Shown: positions 38,822-46,155 of the stretch, piece by piece
How positions within the stretch are numbered: the stretch's first letter is position 1
Layout of the letters: the number at the start of each line of letters is the position of its first letter
Made by a program: the position numbers and the translations under genes
Notes under the pieces: generated by a model
Told to the model about the DNA's origin: nothing
Database searches by the model: none
Seen by the model: only the letters and a program-made list of their open reading frames with translations
From: Propionivibrio sp.
Lineage (GTDB): Bacteria; Pseudomonadota; Gammaproteobacteria; Burkholderiales; Rhodocyclaceae
Length of the DNA stretch: 52,133 bases
Assembly (NCBI RefSeq): GCF_029255185.1
Contig: NZ_JAPUVO010000140.1
Location: forward strand, 1 to 52,133
Direction: 5' to 3'

Positions 38822-40321
38822 ATGGGACTTATTGACAATATCGGATTGGGCTTCTCGGTTGCCTTGTCGGCGATTAACCTGCTTTACTGCCTGGCAGGTG
38901 TTTTCCTCGGTACGCTGATCGGGGTGCTGCCCGGCCTCGGGCCGACAGCGACCATTGCCATGCTGTTGCCGGTGACCTTTACCCTGCCGCCGGTTTCTGC
39001 CCTGATCATGCTTTCGGGCATTTACTACGGCTCCCAGTACGGCGGATCGACGACCTCAATCCTGGTCAATGTGCCGGGCGAAGCGGCTTCGGTCGTTACC
39101 GCGCTGGATGGCTACCAGATGGCGCTCAAGGGCCGCGCCGGGGTAGCGCTGGCCACTGCGGCGATCGGCTCGTTTTTTGCCGGAACGGTCGCCACCGTCA
39201 TCCTCGCGCTGTTTGCCCCGCCGCTGGCCGAGATCGCGCTCAAGTTTGGTCCGGCCGAATTCTTTTCGCTGATGGTTCTAGGCTTGCTCGCCTCTCTGGT
39301 GTTGGCCCGGGGTTCGCTGCTTCATGCTACCGGCATGGTCGTCCTTGGTTTGCTGCTCGGGCTGGTTGGCGCTGACGTCAACACCGGCACCCAGCGCTAT
39401 ACCTTTGGCATTCCGCAGTTGGCCGACGGCATCGGCTTTGTCGTCGTGGCCATGGGCATGTTCGGTCTGGCCGAGGTGATCCGCAATCTGGAGAACGAGG
39501 ACGACCGGCCAACGATTATCAGCAAGATCACTACGCTGATGCCGACCAAGGAGGACTGGAAGCGCATCATCGGACCGATCTTGCGCGGTACCGCCATCGG
39601 TTCGGCGCTCGGCATTCTTCCTGGCAGCGGCTCGATCCTCGGATCATTCGCCGCCTATGCCATCGAAAAGAAAGTCTCGAAAAACTCGGCTGAGTTCGGC
39701 AAGGGCGCGATCGAGGGGGTTGCCGCCCCGGAATCGGCCAACAATGCCGGCGCGCAGACCTCGTTCATTCCGATGTTGACCCTGGGCATTCCCTCCAACC
39801 CGGTGATGGCGCTGATGATCGGCGCGATGGTCATCCAGGGCATCCAGCCTGGCCCCTCGGTGATTACCGAGCAGCCTGCGCTGTTCTGGGGAATCATTGT
39901 CTCAATGTGGATCGGCAATCTTTTCCTGGTGATTCTCAACCTGCCGATGGTCGGCATGTGGGTGAAAATTGTCAGCGTTCCCTACCAATACCTGTTCCCA
40001 GCCATTCTGGTTTTTTGCGGCATCGGCGTTTTCAGCCTCAACAACACCGAGTTCGACGTCTATCTGATGGCACTGTTCGGGCTGGTCGGCTACATTTTCG
40101 TCAAACTCGATTGCGAGCCGGCACCAATGCTGCTCGCCTTCATTCTTGGCCCGATGATGGAAGAGTACATGCGCCGGGCGCTGCTGCTCTCGCGTGGCGA
40201 CCCGATGATCTTCCTCCAGCGTCCAATCAGCGCGACCATGCTCGCGCTTGCTGCGCTGGCGATTATCGTCGCCAGCCTGCCGATGTTTTACAAGAAACGC
40301 GAAGAGACCTTCCGCGAGTAA
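38822..40321 (+). CDS. tctA: Tripartite tricarboxylate transporter large membrane subunit TctA
   Basis: A 499-residue inner-membrane permease. GTLIGVLPGLGPTATIAMLLP and the repeat-related GTAIGSALGILPGSGSILGSFAAYAIEK are the two copies of the TctA signature; GGSTTSILVNVPGEAASVVTALDGY and PESANNAGAQTSFIPMLTLGIPSN are also conserved. About 11-12 membrane helices. GAGGTGTT lies before the ATG. With TctB and TctC it imports a carboxylate using the ion gradient. Convergent with nirE only 10 bases away. Confidence 0.96.
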   Translation: MGLIDNIGLGFSVALSAINLLYCLAGVFLGTLIGVLPGLGPTATIAMLLPVTFTLPPVSALIMLSGIYYGSQYGGSTTSILVNVPGEAASVVTALDGYQMALKGRAGVALATAAIGSFFAGTVATVILALFAPPLAEIALKFGPAEFFSLMVLGLLASLVLARGSLLHATGMVVLGLLLGLVGADVNTGTQRYTFGIPQLADGIGFVVVAMGMFGLAEVIRNLENEDDRPTIISKITTLMPTKEDWKRIIGPILRGTAIGSALGILPGSGSILGSFAAYAIEKKVSKNSAEFGKGAIEGVAAPESANNAGAQTSFIPMLTLGIPSNPVMALMIGAMVIQGIQPGPSVITEQPALFWGIIVSMWIGNLFLVILNLPMVGMWVKIVSVPYQYLFPAILVFCGIGVFSLNNTEFDVYLMALFGLVGYIFVKLDCEPAPMLLAFILGPMMEEYMRRALLLSRGDPMIFLQRPISATMLALAALAIIVASLPMFYKKREETFRE

Positions 40322-40331
40322 GAGCCACCAC

Positions 40332-41114
40332 CTACACGCGGGGCCAGTTGGACGGCTGGTACCACGCCAACTTCCGGTGCAGGCTGACTACCGTGCCGAC
40401 GATGATCAGTGCCGGCGAGGTGAGCCCGGCTTTTTCAATCTGCTCCGGCAAGGTCGCCAGATCGGCAATTAGCACCCGCTGCCGTTCGCTACTGCCGTTC
40501 TGCACCACGGCGGCTGGATGCGTCGCGGGCAGACCGTGCACGATCAGTTGGCGGCAGATTTCGCCGATGCCGCCGATCCCCATGTAAAAAACGACGGTCT
40601 GCTTCGGACGCGCCAAGGCTGACCAGTCGAGATCTACACTGCCGTCCTTGAGATGGCCAGTGGCGAAGGTCACGGTTTGCGCGTGCTCGCGGTGTGTTAG
40701 CGGAATCCCGGCGTAGGCGGCGCAGCCTGCGGCGGCGGTCACGCCGGGGACGACCTCGAAGGGAATGCCGAACTCAAACAGGGTTTCAATCTCTTCGCCG
40801 CCGCGTCCGAAGATGAAGGGATCGCCGCCTTTCAGACGGACGACTTTCTTGCCCTCGCGCGCCAGGCGCACCAGCAGCAGGTTCAGTTCATTCTGTGGCA
40901 CCGTATGGTTCGAGGCTTTTTTCCCGACACAGATGGCCTGCGCATCGTTGCGCAGCAGGCTCAGAGCCCCATCGGCGATCAGATGATCATGGACCACCAC
41001 ATCGGCTTCACCAATCAGGCGCGTGGCGCGCACGGTCATGAGATCAAGCGCCCCAGGGCCGCTGCCGACGAGATAAACGGTTCCTGCTTGGGCCGGGCGC
41101 TGGGTCGGGTTCAT
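40332..41114 (-). CDS. nirE: Uroporphyrinogen-III C-methyltransferase (NirE/CobA type)
   Basis: Adds two SAM-derived methyl groups to uroporphyrinogen III to make precorrin-2, used for sirohaem, cobalamin and, next to nirS, haem d1. The 260 residues contain VYLVGSGPGALDLMTVRATRLI, VVHDHLI, VGKKASNHTVPQNELN, RLKGGDPFIFGRGGEE, PGVTAAAGCAAYAGIPLTHRE and the helix VFYMGIGG, all SUMT signatures. It lacks the CysG dehydrogenase domain. It is divergent from nirS with an FNR-type box midway, which points to use in haem d1 synthesis. The ATG at 41114 lacks a strong ribosome site. Confidence 0.92.
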   Translation of the reverse strand: MNPTQRPAQAGTVYLVGSGPGALDLMTVRATRLIGEADVVVHDHLIADGALSLLRNDAQAICVGKKASNHTVPQNELNLLLVRLAREGKKVVRLKGGDPFIFGRGGEEIETLFEFGIPFEVVPGVTAAAGCAAYAGIPLTHREHAQTVTFATGHLKDGSVDLDWSALARPKQTVVFYMGIGGIGEICRQLIVHGLPATHPAAVVQNGSSERQRVLIADLATLPEQIEKAGLTSPALIIVGTVVSLHRKLAWYQPSNWPRV

Positions 41115-41209
41115 CGTTTTTCGGTGGCTTGATCGAAGCGTAAGCATAAGTGCCGCGCTGCGGGAGTTCAACAGGTCTTTTGGCTTTTGCCCAGGTCGAT
41201 AACAAATAG

Positions 41210-41223
41210 TTGATGTGCGTCAA
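41210..41223. promoter_or_regulatory. FNR/DNR-type operator between nirE and nirS
   Basis: TTGATGTGCGTCAA matches the FNR/DNR consensus TTGAT-N4-ATCAA at 9 of 10 positions. Its centre is about 102 bases from both the nirE and nirS start codons, so one site could switch on both genes when oxygen is low (FNR/ANR) or NO is present (DNR/NNR). Which regulator binds cannot be told from the site. Confidence 0.8.
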
Positions 41224-41317
41224 GGAATTAAGGGCGCAAGGGCCTCAGTCTCATGCTCTGTACCTGAGTACGTCGTTTACCGGGGGCGTTTGTCATTTCA
41301 AGAAGAGAGGAATAAGC

Positions 41318-42988
41318 ATGCAAAAAAATGTGAGGAATACGCTGATGCTAGCGTTGCTGCCGCTGGCGATGAACGTTGCCTTTGCTGCGACCAAGGCGGT
41401 AAAAGAGGCACCGGCTGCTGCACCGGCAGTGCCGACGCTATCGGCGGAAGATAAAGCGGCGACCGGCAAGATCTACTTCGAGCGTTGCGCCGGCTGTCAT
41501 GGCATGCTGCGCAAGGGCGCCACCGGCAAGAATCTTGAGCCGGTCAATACCGCCAAGCTCGGTTCGTCGCGCCTGGAAAAAATCATGACCTACGGCACCG
41601 AAGGCGGCATGGTGAACTTCGACGACATTCTGTCGAAACAGGAGATTGCCAATATGGCTATTTATCTCCAGATGCCGGCCGAAGCGCCACCCGAGTGGAG
41701 CCTGGCCGACATCAAGGGGAGTTGGAAGCTGCTCATTCCGGTCGATCAGCGACCGACCAAGCAGATGAACAATGTGAATCTCAAGAACGTCTTCTCGGTG
41801 ACCCTGCGCGATTCCGGCGAAGTGGCGCTGATCGATGGCGACAAGAAGGAAATCTGGGCGGTCATCAAGACCGGATACGCGGTGCACATCTCGCGCATGT
41901 CGACCTCAGGCCGCTATGTGCATGTCATCGGCCGCGATGGGCGCTATGACCTGATCGATATGTGGTCCGAAAAGCCAAGCACGGTGGCGACGTTAAAGGC
42001 TGGCTTCGAAGCGCGTTCGATCGAAACGTCCAAGTTCAAGGGCTATGAGGACAAGTATGCCGTCGTTGGGTCTTACTGGCCGCCGCAGTACACCATCCTT
42101 GACGGACTGACGCTCGAACCGCTGAAAAACGTTTCGACTCGTGGCAATACGGTTGATGGCGTTTACCACCCGGAACCACGCGTAGCCTCGATCGTGGCCT
42201 CCGAGATCAAGCCCGAGTTTGTTGTCAACGTCAAGGAAACCGGCATGATCAAGCTGGTTGACTACTCTGATTTGAATAACCTGAAGGAAACCACAATCAA
42301 CTCCGCCAAGTTCCTGCACGACGGCGGTTGGGATTCGACCAAGCGTTACTTCCTGGTCGCGGCCAATGCCTCGAACAAGATTGCCGTTGTCGATACCAAG
42401 GAAGGCAAGCTGGCGGCGCTGGTCGATACCGCCAAGATTCCGCACCCGGGTCGTGGCGCCAACTTCAAGCATCCGAAATTTGGTCCCGTATGGGCCACCT
42501 CGCACCTTGGCGCCGATGTGATCAGCCTGATCGGCACCGATCCGGTCGGCCATCCGCAGTACGCCTGGAAAGTGGTTCAGGAACTGAAGAACCATGGGGC
42601 CAACTCGCTGTTCGTCAAGAGCCATCCGAAGTCGTCCAATTTGTGGGCTGACGCACCGCTAAACCCGGACAAGAAATTGGCCGGTACGGTCAGCGTGTAC
42701 AAGATTGCCGACATGGACCAGCCAGAGCCGAAGGCCACGCTGATCGATGTCGCCGCGATGGCCGCGCTGGGCGAGACCAAAGGCATACAGCGCGTGGTTC
42801 ATGCCGAGTACAACGCTGATGGCGATGAAGTCTGGTACTCGGTATGGACCGGCAACAAAACCGAACCGTCGGCCATCGTCGTTCTCGATGACAAGACCCT
42901 ACAACTGAAGAAGGTCATCAAGGACAAGCGTCTGGTAACGCCGACCGGCAAGTTCAACGTCTACAACACCATGCACGATATCTACTGA
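41318..42988 (+). CDS. nirS: Cytochrome cd1 nitrite reductase
   Basis: The periplasmic NO-forming nitrite reductase of denitrification. The 556-residue precursor has a signal peptide (1-24), a cytochrome c domain with CAGCH (57-61; residues Cys57, Cys60, His61) and an eight-bladed d1 propeller. TGYAVHISRMSTSGRY gives the proximal haem d1 ligand His190; FLHDGGWD (His334) and IPHPGRGANF (His376) are the distal active-site histidines, 42 residues apart as in the Pseudomonas enzyme. Typical closing segment VTPTGKFNVYNTMHDIY. AGAGAGGAA precedes the ATG at 41318; the frame is open to 41210 but upstream codons are not protein-like. Followed by a terminator and the cytochrome genes. Confidence 0.98.
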   Translation: MQKNVRNTLMLALLPLAMNVAFAATKAVKEAPAAAPAVPTLSAEDKAATGKIYFERCAGCHGMLRKGATGKNLEPVNTAKLGSSRLEKIMTYGTEGGMVNFDDILSKQEIANMAIYLQMPAEAPPEWSLADIKGSWKLLIPVDQRPTKQMNNVNLKNVFSVTLRDSGEVALIDGDKKEIWAVIKTGYAVHISRMSTSGRYVHVIGRDGRYDLIDMWSEKPSTVATLKAGFEARSIETSKFKGYEDKYAVVGSYWPPQYTILDGLTLEPLKNVSTRGNTVDGVYHPEPRVASIVASEIKPEFVVNVKETGMIKLVDYSDLNNLKETTINSAKFLHDGGWDSTKRYFLVAANASNKIAVVDTKEGKLAALVDTAKIPHPGRGANFKHPKFGPVWATSHLGADVISLIGTDPVGHPQYAWKVVQELKNHGANSLFVKSHPKSSNLWADAPLNPDKKLAGTVSVYKIADMDQPEPKATLIDVAAMAALGETKGIQRVVHAEYNADGDEVWYSVWTGNKTEPSAIVVLDDKTLQLKKVIKDKRLVTPTGKFNVYNTMHDIY

Positions 42989-43015
42989 GCTGCGCTTACG
43001 ACAAATTTGCCGATG

Positions 43016-43041
43016 ACGGGGGCTGCGGCCCCCGTTTTTTT
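43016..43041 (+). terminator. Terminator between nirS and nirM
   Basis: An 8-bp stem (ACGGGGGC / GCCCCCGT) with TGCG loop and a run of seven T. It lies 28 bases after the nirS stop and 54 before nirM, so downstream genes would be expressed at a lower level or from their own promoter. Confidence 0.85.
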
Positions 43042-43094
43042 GAACCCATTGTCCTGCCAAGTGTCCCAAAGGCCACCAACGAACGGGAATGCCA

Positions 43095-43421
43095 ATGAAG
43101 CGACGGGCTTTACTGATCAGTATGCTGTTCTTGACTCAAGCGGCCTGGGCGGCTCCGGATAAGGATATGAAAGCGATGCTCGAACTCGCCGATGCCAGCC
43201 GTTGTCTGGTTTGTCACGATGTGGATGCTACGGTGACCGGCCCGGCCTGGCGGGATGTGGCCAGACGCTATCGCGACCACAAGGAAATCGAAGAGACTCT
43301 CGTCAAGCGCGTTCATGAAGGCAGTTCGGGCAATTGGGGAAAGGAAACCATGTCGGCCAACAAGCGCGCCGGGATCGACAATATCCGCGTCCTCGTGCAT
43401 TGGATTTTGACTCTGCGCTGA
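43095..43421 (+). CDS. nirM: Periplasmic cytochrome c (NirM / c551-like)
   Basis: A 108-residue precursor with a signal peptide (1-19) and a small class I cytochrome c domain: CLVCH (Cys37, Cys40, His41), VTGPAWRDVARRY after it, and the sixth-ligand Met in GKETMSANKRAG. Size and layout match cytochrome c551/c8, the electron donor to NirS. Start at 43095 is preferred (GGGA six bases upstream); the ATG at 43089 is in frame. The residues GPAWRDVA resemble the family's ligand-side loop. It could also be another small cytochrome c; context supports NirM. Confidence 0.85.
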   Translation: MKRRALLISMLFLTQAAWAAPDKDMKAMLELADASRCLVCHDVDATVTGPAWRDVARRYRDHKEIEETLVKRVHEGSSGNWGKETMSANKRAGIDNIRVLVHWILTLR

Positions 43422-43443
43422 TTTTGCACCAGCTGGATGAACC

Positions 43444-43776
43444 ATGCGTTATCCCGATTTTTTTGCCCTTCTGCTGTTTACCCCGCAGGCCCTGGTGCAA
43501 GCTGCATCGCTGGCGGTGCTGCCGACGCCGGAGCGCCAGAAGGAACTGGTTCATCTGGTCCGCCAAGACTGTGGTTCGTGTCACGGCATGACCTTGCAGG
43601 GCGGCCTCGGCCCAGCGCTTACACCGCAGGCATTGCGCGAAAAGCCAGTCGAATCGCTGGTCGCCACGGTGTTGGGCGGACGCCCCGGAACACCCATGCC
43701 GCCCTGGCATCGTTTCCTCAGCGAGAGCGAAGGCGAGTGGGTCATTGATCAGTTGTTGAAGGGCTTTCCCGAGTAG
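43444..43776 (+). CDS. nirC: Cytochrome c55X (NirC)
   Basis: A 110-residue precursor with a signal peptide (about 1-20) and a monohaem domain: RQKELVHLVRQDCGSCHGMTLQGGLGPALTP (Cys43, Cys46, His47) and GRPGTPMPPWHRFLSESEGEWVIDQLLKG. The G-x-P-x-x-P-P-W stretch with its Met and the TLQGGLGPALTP region match NirC, which helps donate electrons to NirS or mature it. It starts 22 bases after nirM, in the same operon. Confidence 0.85.
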   Translation: MRYPDFFALLLFTPQALVQAASLAVLPTPERQKELVHLVRQDCGSCHGMTLQGGLGPALTPQALREKPVESLVATVLGGRPGTPMPPWHRFLSESEGEWVIDQLLKGFPE

Positions 43777-43812
43777 TTTTTCGCCACACGTATTTTTTCA
43801 GGGAGTTATTTC

Positions 43813-44247
43813 ATGGAAATTGTGACCAACATCGTGGCCGCCGATGACGACGAATTTACGGCGGTCGGCGAATCGACCTGCCCGCTTGACGAATGGAGCG
43901 GTATCGAGACGCCCGGCCTGGATACAGTCAAGATCGCCACGCTGCATTGTCTGCTGACCGGTGACTCGCTGCAGATGGCGCTTGACATCTACGAGCCGGT
44001 TTATGTGGCCGCCAGCGAGACGGTCATTCTCCGAATTGCCGATGAATTGCTCGAAAAACTGGTGGCGCTTGACGACGATGCGCTGGACAACGTAGCCAGC
44101 GAACTGGCAGCGACCGAAGAATTCGAAAGCGGACAGTGGCACGTCGAGGATGTTCTTGCCCAGTTAACGGAGCTTGCCGAACTCGCGCAGCTTGCCGAAT
44201 CGCAAGGCCAGGTTCTGTTCGTCTGGATATATCTTGTGCCGCATTGA
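43813..44247 (+). CDS. Acidic protein of unknown function linked to the nir operon
   Basis: I do not recognise this 144-residue protein. It is strongly acidic (Asp/Glu-rich throughout, for instance AADDDEFTAVGES and ALDDDALDNVASELAATEEFE), with alternating acidic and Leu/Ala residues that suggest helices in the C-terminal two-thirds, and it ends WIYLVPH. No signal peptide, no Cys pair or haem motif, so it is probably cytoplasmic. The start has GGGAG about 8 bases before it, a good ribosome site. It follows nirC by 36 bases and faces ssb. A role in nitrite reductase assembly or regulation is only a guess from position. Confidence 0.7.
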   Translation: MEIVTNIVAADDDEFTAVGESTCPLDEWSGIETPGLDTVKIATLHCLLTGDSLQMALDIYEPVYVAASETVILRIADELLEKLVALDDDALDNVASELAATEEFESGQWHVEDVLAQLTELAELAQLAESQGQVLFVWIYLVPH

Positions 44248-44334
44248 AAAATCAATGCGAAGCCGATTTACCCTGGCTATCAACCGGTCCGGGTTTGTTT
44301 GCGCGCATCTACCGCTTACTGTACTGCTGACTGA

Positions 44335-44811
44335 CTAAAACGGAATATCGTCATCCATGTCTTCGAAACTCGGCGATTTTTTGGCTGGCGCAGCGCCACG
44401 AGACGCTGTGGGCGCCGCTGAAGACGGCATGCTGCCACCGTACTCGGCCTCGCCCTCGGACGATGACGTTGCATTCTGACGGCCACCGAGCATCTGCATT
44501 TCTCTGGCTTCAATCTCGGTCGTGTAACGTTCCTGCCCTTCCTTGTCCTGCCATTTTCGGGTACGAATACGTCCTTCAATGTACACCGCCGAGCCCTTTT
44601 TGAGGTACTGCCCGACGATCTCGGCAAGCTTGTTGCGAAAGACAACGCGATGCCACTCCGTAAGTTCTTTTTTCTCGCCGGTAACCTTGTCTTTCCAGGA
44701 TTCTGTGGTTGCCATACGGATATTTGCCAACGCGTCACCGTTAGGCATGAAGCGGGTTTCCGGATCGGCGCCCAGGTTGCCGACGAGAATTACTTTGTTG
44801 ACCGAAGCCAT
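44335..44811 (-). CDS. ssb: Single-stranded DNA-binding protein
   Basis: A 158-residue protein that coats single-stranded DNA. The OB-fold (1-110) has [58 protein letters not shown] and [22 protein letters not shown] Gly/Ser/Ala-rich linker follows, then the acidic tip DMDDDIPF that recruits partner proteins. Length is normal. GGAGGCAAC precedes the ATG. Encoded with the MFS gene just upstream, the uvrA/MFS-ssb order common in proteobacteria. Confidence 0.98.
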   Translation of the reverse strand: MASVNKVILVGNLGADPETRFMPNGDALANIRMATTESWKDKVTGEKKELTEWHRVVFRNKLAEIVGQYLKKGSAVYIEGRIRTRKWQDKEGQERYTTEIEAREMQMLGGRQNATSSSEGEAEYGGSMPSSAAPTASRGAAPAKKSPSFEDMDDDIPF

Positions 44812-44854
44812 GTTGCCTCCATGTATGGTGTGCGAAACGGGGGATTATAAAGAT

Positions 44855-46060
44855 TTATTCGGCTGGCCGCCGCACACGCGCCGCCGGCATGGTCATGGAC
44901 AGCCCGAAACCGAGCCAGACCAGCGCCAGAATAGCGCAGGCGATCCATACCGCCTGCGCACCCGAGTGCTTGGCCAGCGCACCGCCGAGCACTCCACCAA
45001 GAAACAGGCCGAGCGACTGGGTGGTGTTGTATACGCCGAGCGCGGCGCCTTTGGCGTGTGACGGTGCGATGCGTGAAATCAACGATGGCTGCGTCGCTTC
45101 GAGAACGTTGAAGGCAACGAAGAAAAGCATCAGCCAGAAAGCCAGCGCATAAATGCTGTTCCCGAAAAATCCGAAGCCCACCTGCACGACGACCAGCAGG
45201 GTGATCGCGGCATTGAAGACGAGTTTCATCCGGCCGTGTTTTTCTGCGGCAATGATCGCCGGCACCATGATGACAAACGAAAGGAACACCGCCGGCAGGT
45301 AGATTTTCCAATGCTCGGCAACGGGAAACCCGCCCATGTGCACCAGCGCCGACGGCAGCAGCACCCACATCGCTGTCTGCATCAGGTGCAGTGTGAACAC
45401 GCCGAAGTTCATGCGCAGCAGTTGCGGGTGAGTCAGCACCTCGACAAAGCTCGGCCAGCCGGGTTGTCTAGGAATCACTGGCGCCGCCGGCACCACCTTG
45501 AGCACAACATAGATCGCCAGAATGGCCAGAACGCCGGTCAACGCGAAAATTCCCGGCATGCCGATGGTCGCATAGAGCAGCGGCGCGCCGACCATCGACA
45601 GCGCAAAGACCAGACCGATCGAGGAGCCGATCATGGCCATCACCTTGGTCAAATGCTGCTCGCGGGTCAGATCGGCGGCCAGCGCCGTCACTGCGGCAGA
45701 AATGGCGCCCGCACCCTGCAACACGCGACCGGCGATGATGCCGTAGATATCGCCGGCCAGCGCGGCGACGAAACTGCCGATGATGAACAGCACCAGCCCG
45801 AAAACAATCACCGGTTTACGCCCGAAACGATCCGACGCCACGCCGTAAGCAATCTGCAGGAAAGCCTGGGTCAGGCCGTAGGCGCCGAGAGCGAAACCGA
45901 CCAGGGCCATGTCATCACCGCCCGGTAAGTCCTTGGCATAGATCGAGAAGACCGGCAGGATCAGGAACAGGCCCAGCATGCGCAAGGCAAAAATGGACGC
46001 CAGTCCGACTCCGGCGCGGCGCTCGGCAAAGGTCATCGGATCATTGGTAGGAGATAGCAT
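44855..46060 (-). CDS. MFS transporter (YajR-like)
   Basis: About 401 residues with 12 predicted membrane helices. FALRMLGLFLILPVFSIYAKDL, then GLTQAFLQIAYGVASDRFGRKPVI (motif A, D-x-x-x-D-R-x-G-R-K), GRVLQGAGAISAAVTALAADL (motif B/C area) and IGSSIGLVFALSMVGAPLL. The sequence resembles E. coli YajR but lacks the C-terminal ferredoxin-like domain of that protein. Substrate unknown. The start is uncertain: ATG at 46060 is used, TTG at 46087 and ATG at 46036 are in frame, none with a good ribosome site. Divergent from uvrA, which starts 95 bases away. Confidence 0.88.
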   Translation of the reverse strand: MLSPTNDPMTFAERRAGVGLASIFALRMLGLFLILPVFSIYAKDLPGGDDMALVGFALGAYGLTQAFLQIAYGVASDRFGRKPVIVFGLVLFIIGSFVAALAGDIYGIIAGRVLQGAGAISAAVTALAADLTREQHLTKVMAMIGSSIGLVFALSMVGAPLLYATIGMPGIFALTGVLAILAIYVVLKVVPAAPVIPRQPGWPSFVEVLTHPQLLRMNFGVFTLHLMQTAMWVLLPSALVHMGGFPVAEHWKIYLPAVFLSFVIMVPAIIAAEKHGRMKLVFNAAITLLVVVQVGFGFFGNSIYALAFWLMLFFVAFNVLEATQPSLISRIAPSHAKGAALGVYNTTQSLGLFLGGVLGGALAKHSGAQAVWIACAILALVWLGFGLSMTMPAARVRRPAE

Positions 46061-46155
46061 CAGGGCAACAAAGGAGTAGCCGAACAAGGATTGGTTTGAG
46101 CGGTCGGAACCGCGTATATTAACAGGTTTGTTTCAGCCCTCAGGCAACAACCCCA

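Noticed and set aside
46088-46155. A LexA (SOS) box before uvrA
   Set aside because: CTGTTAATATAC on the reverse strand has only one good half-site; the second half (ACAG) is absent.
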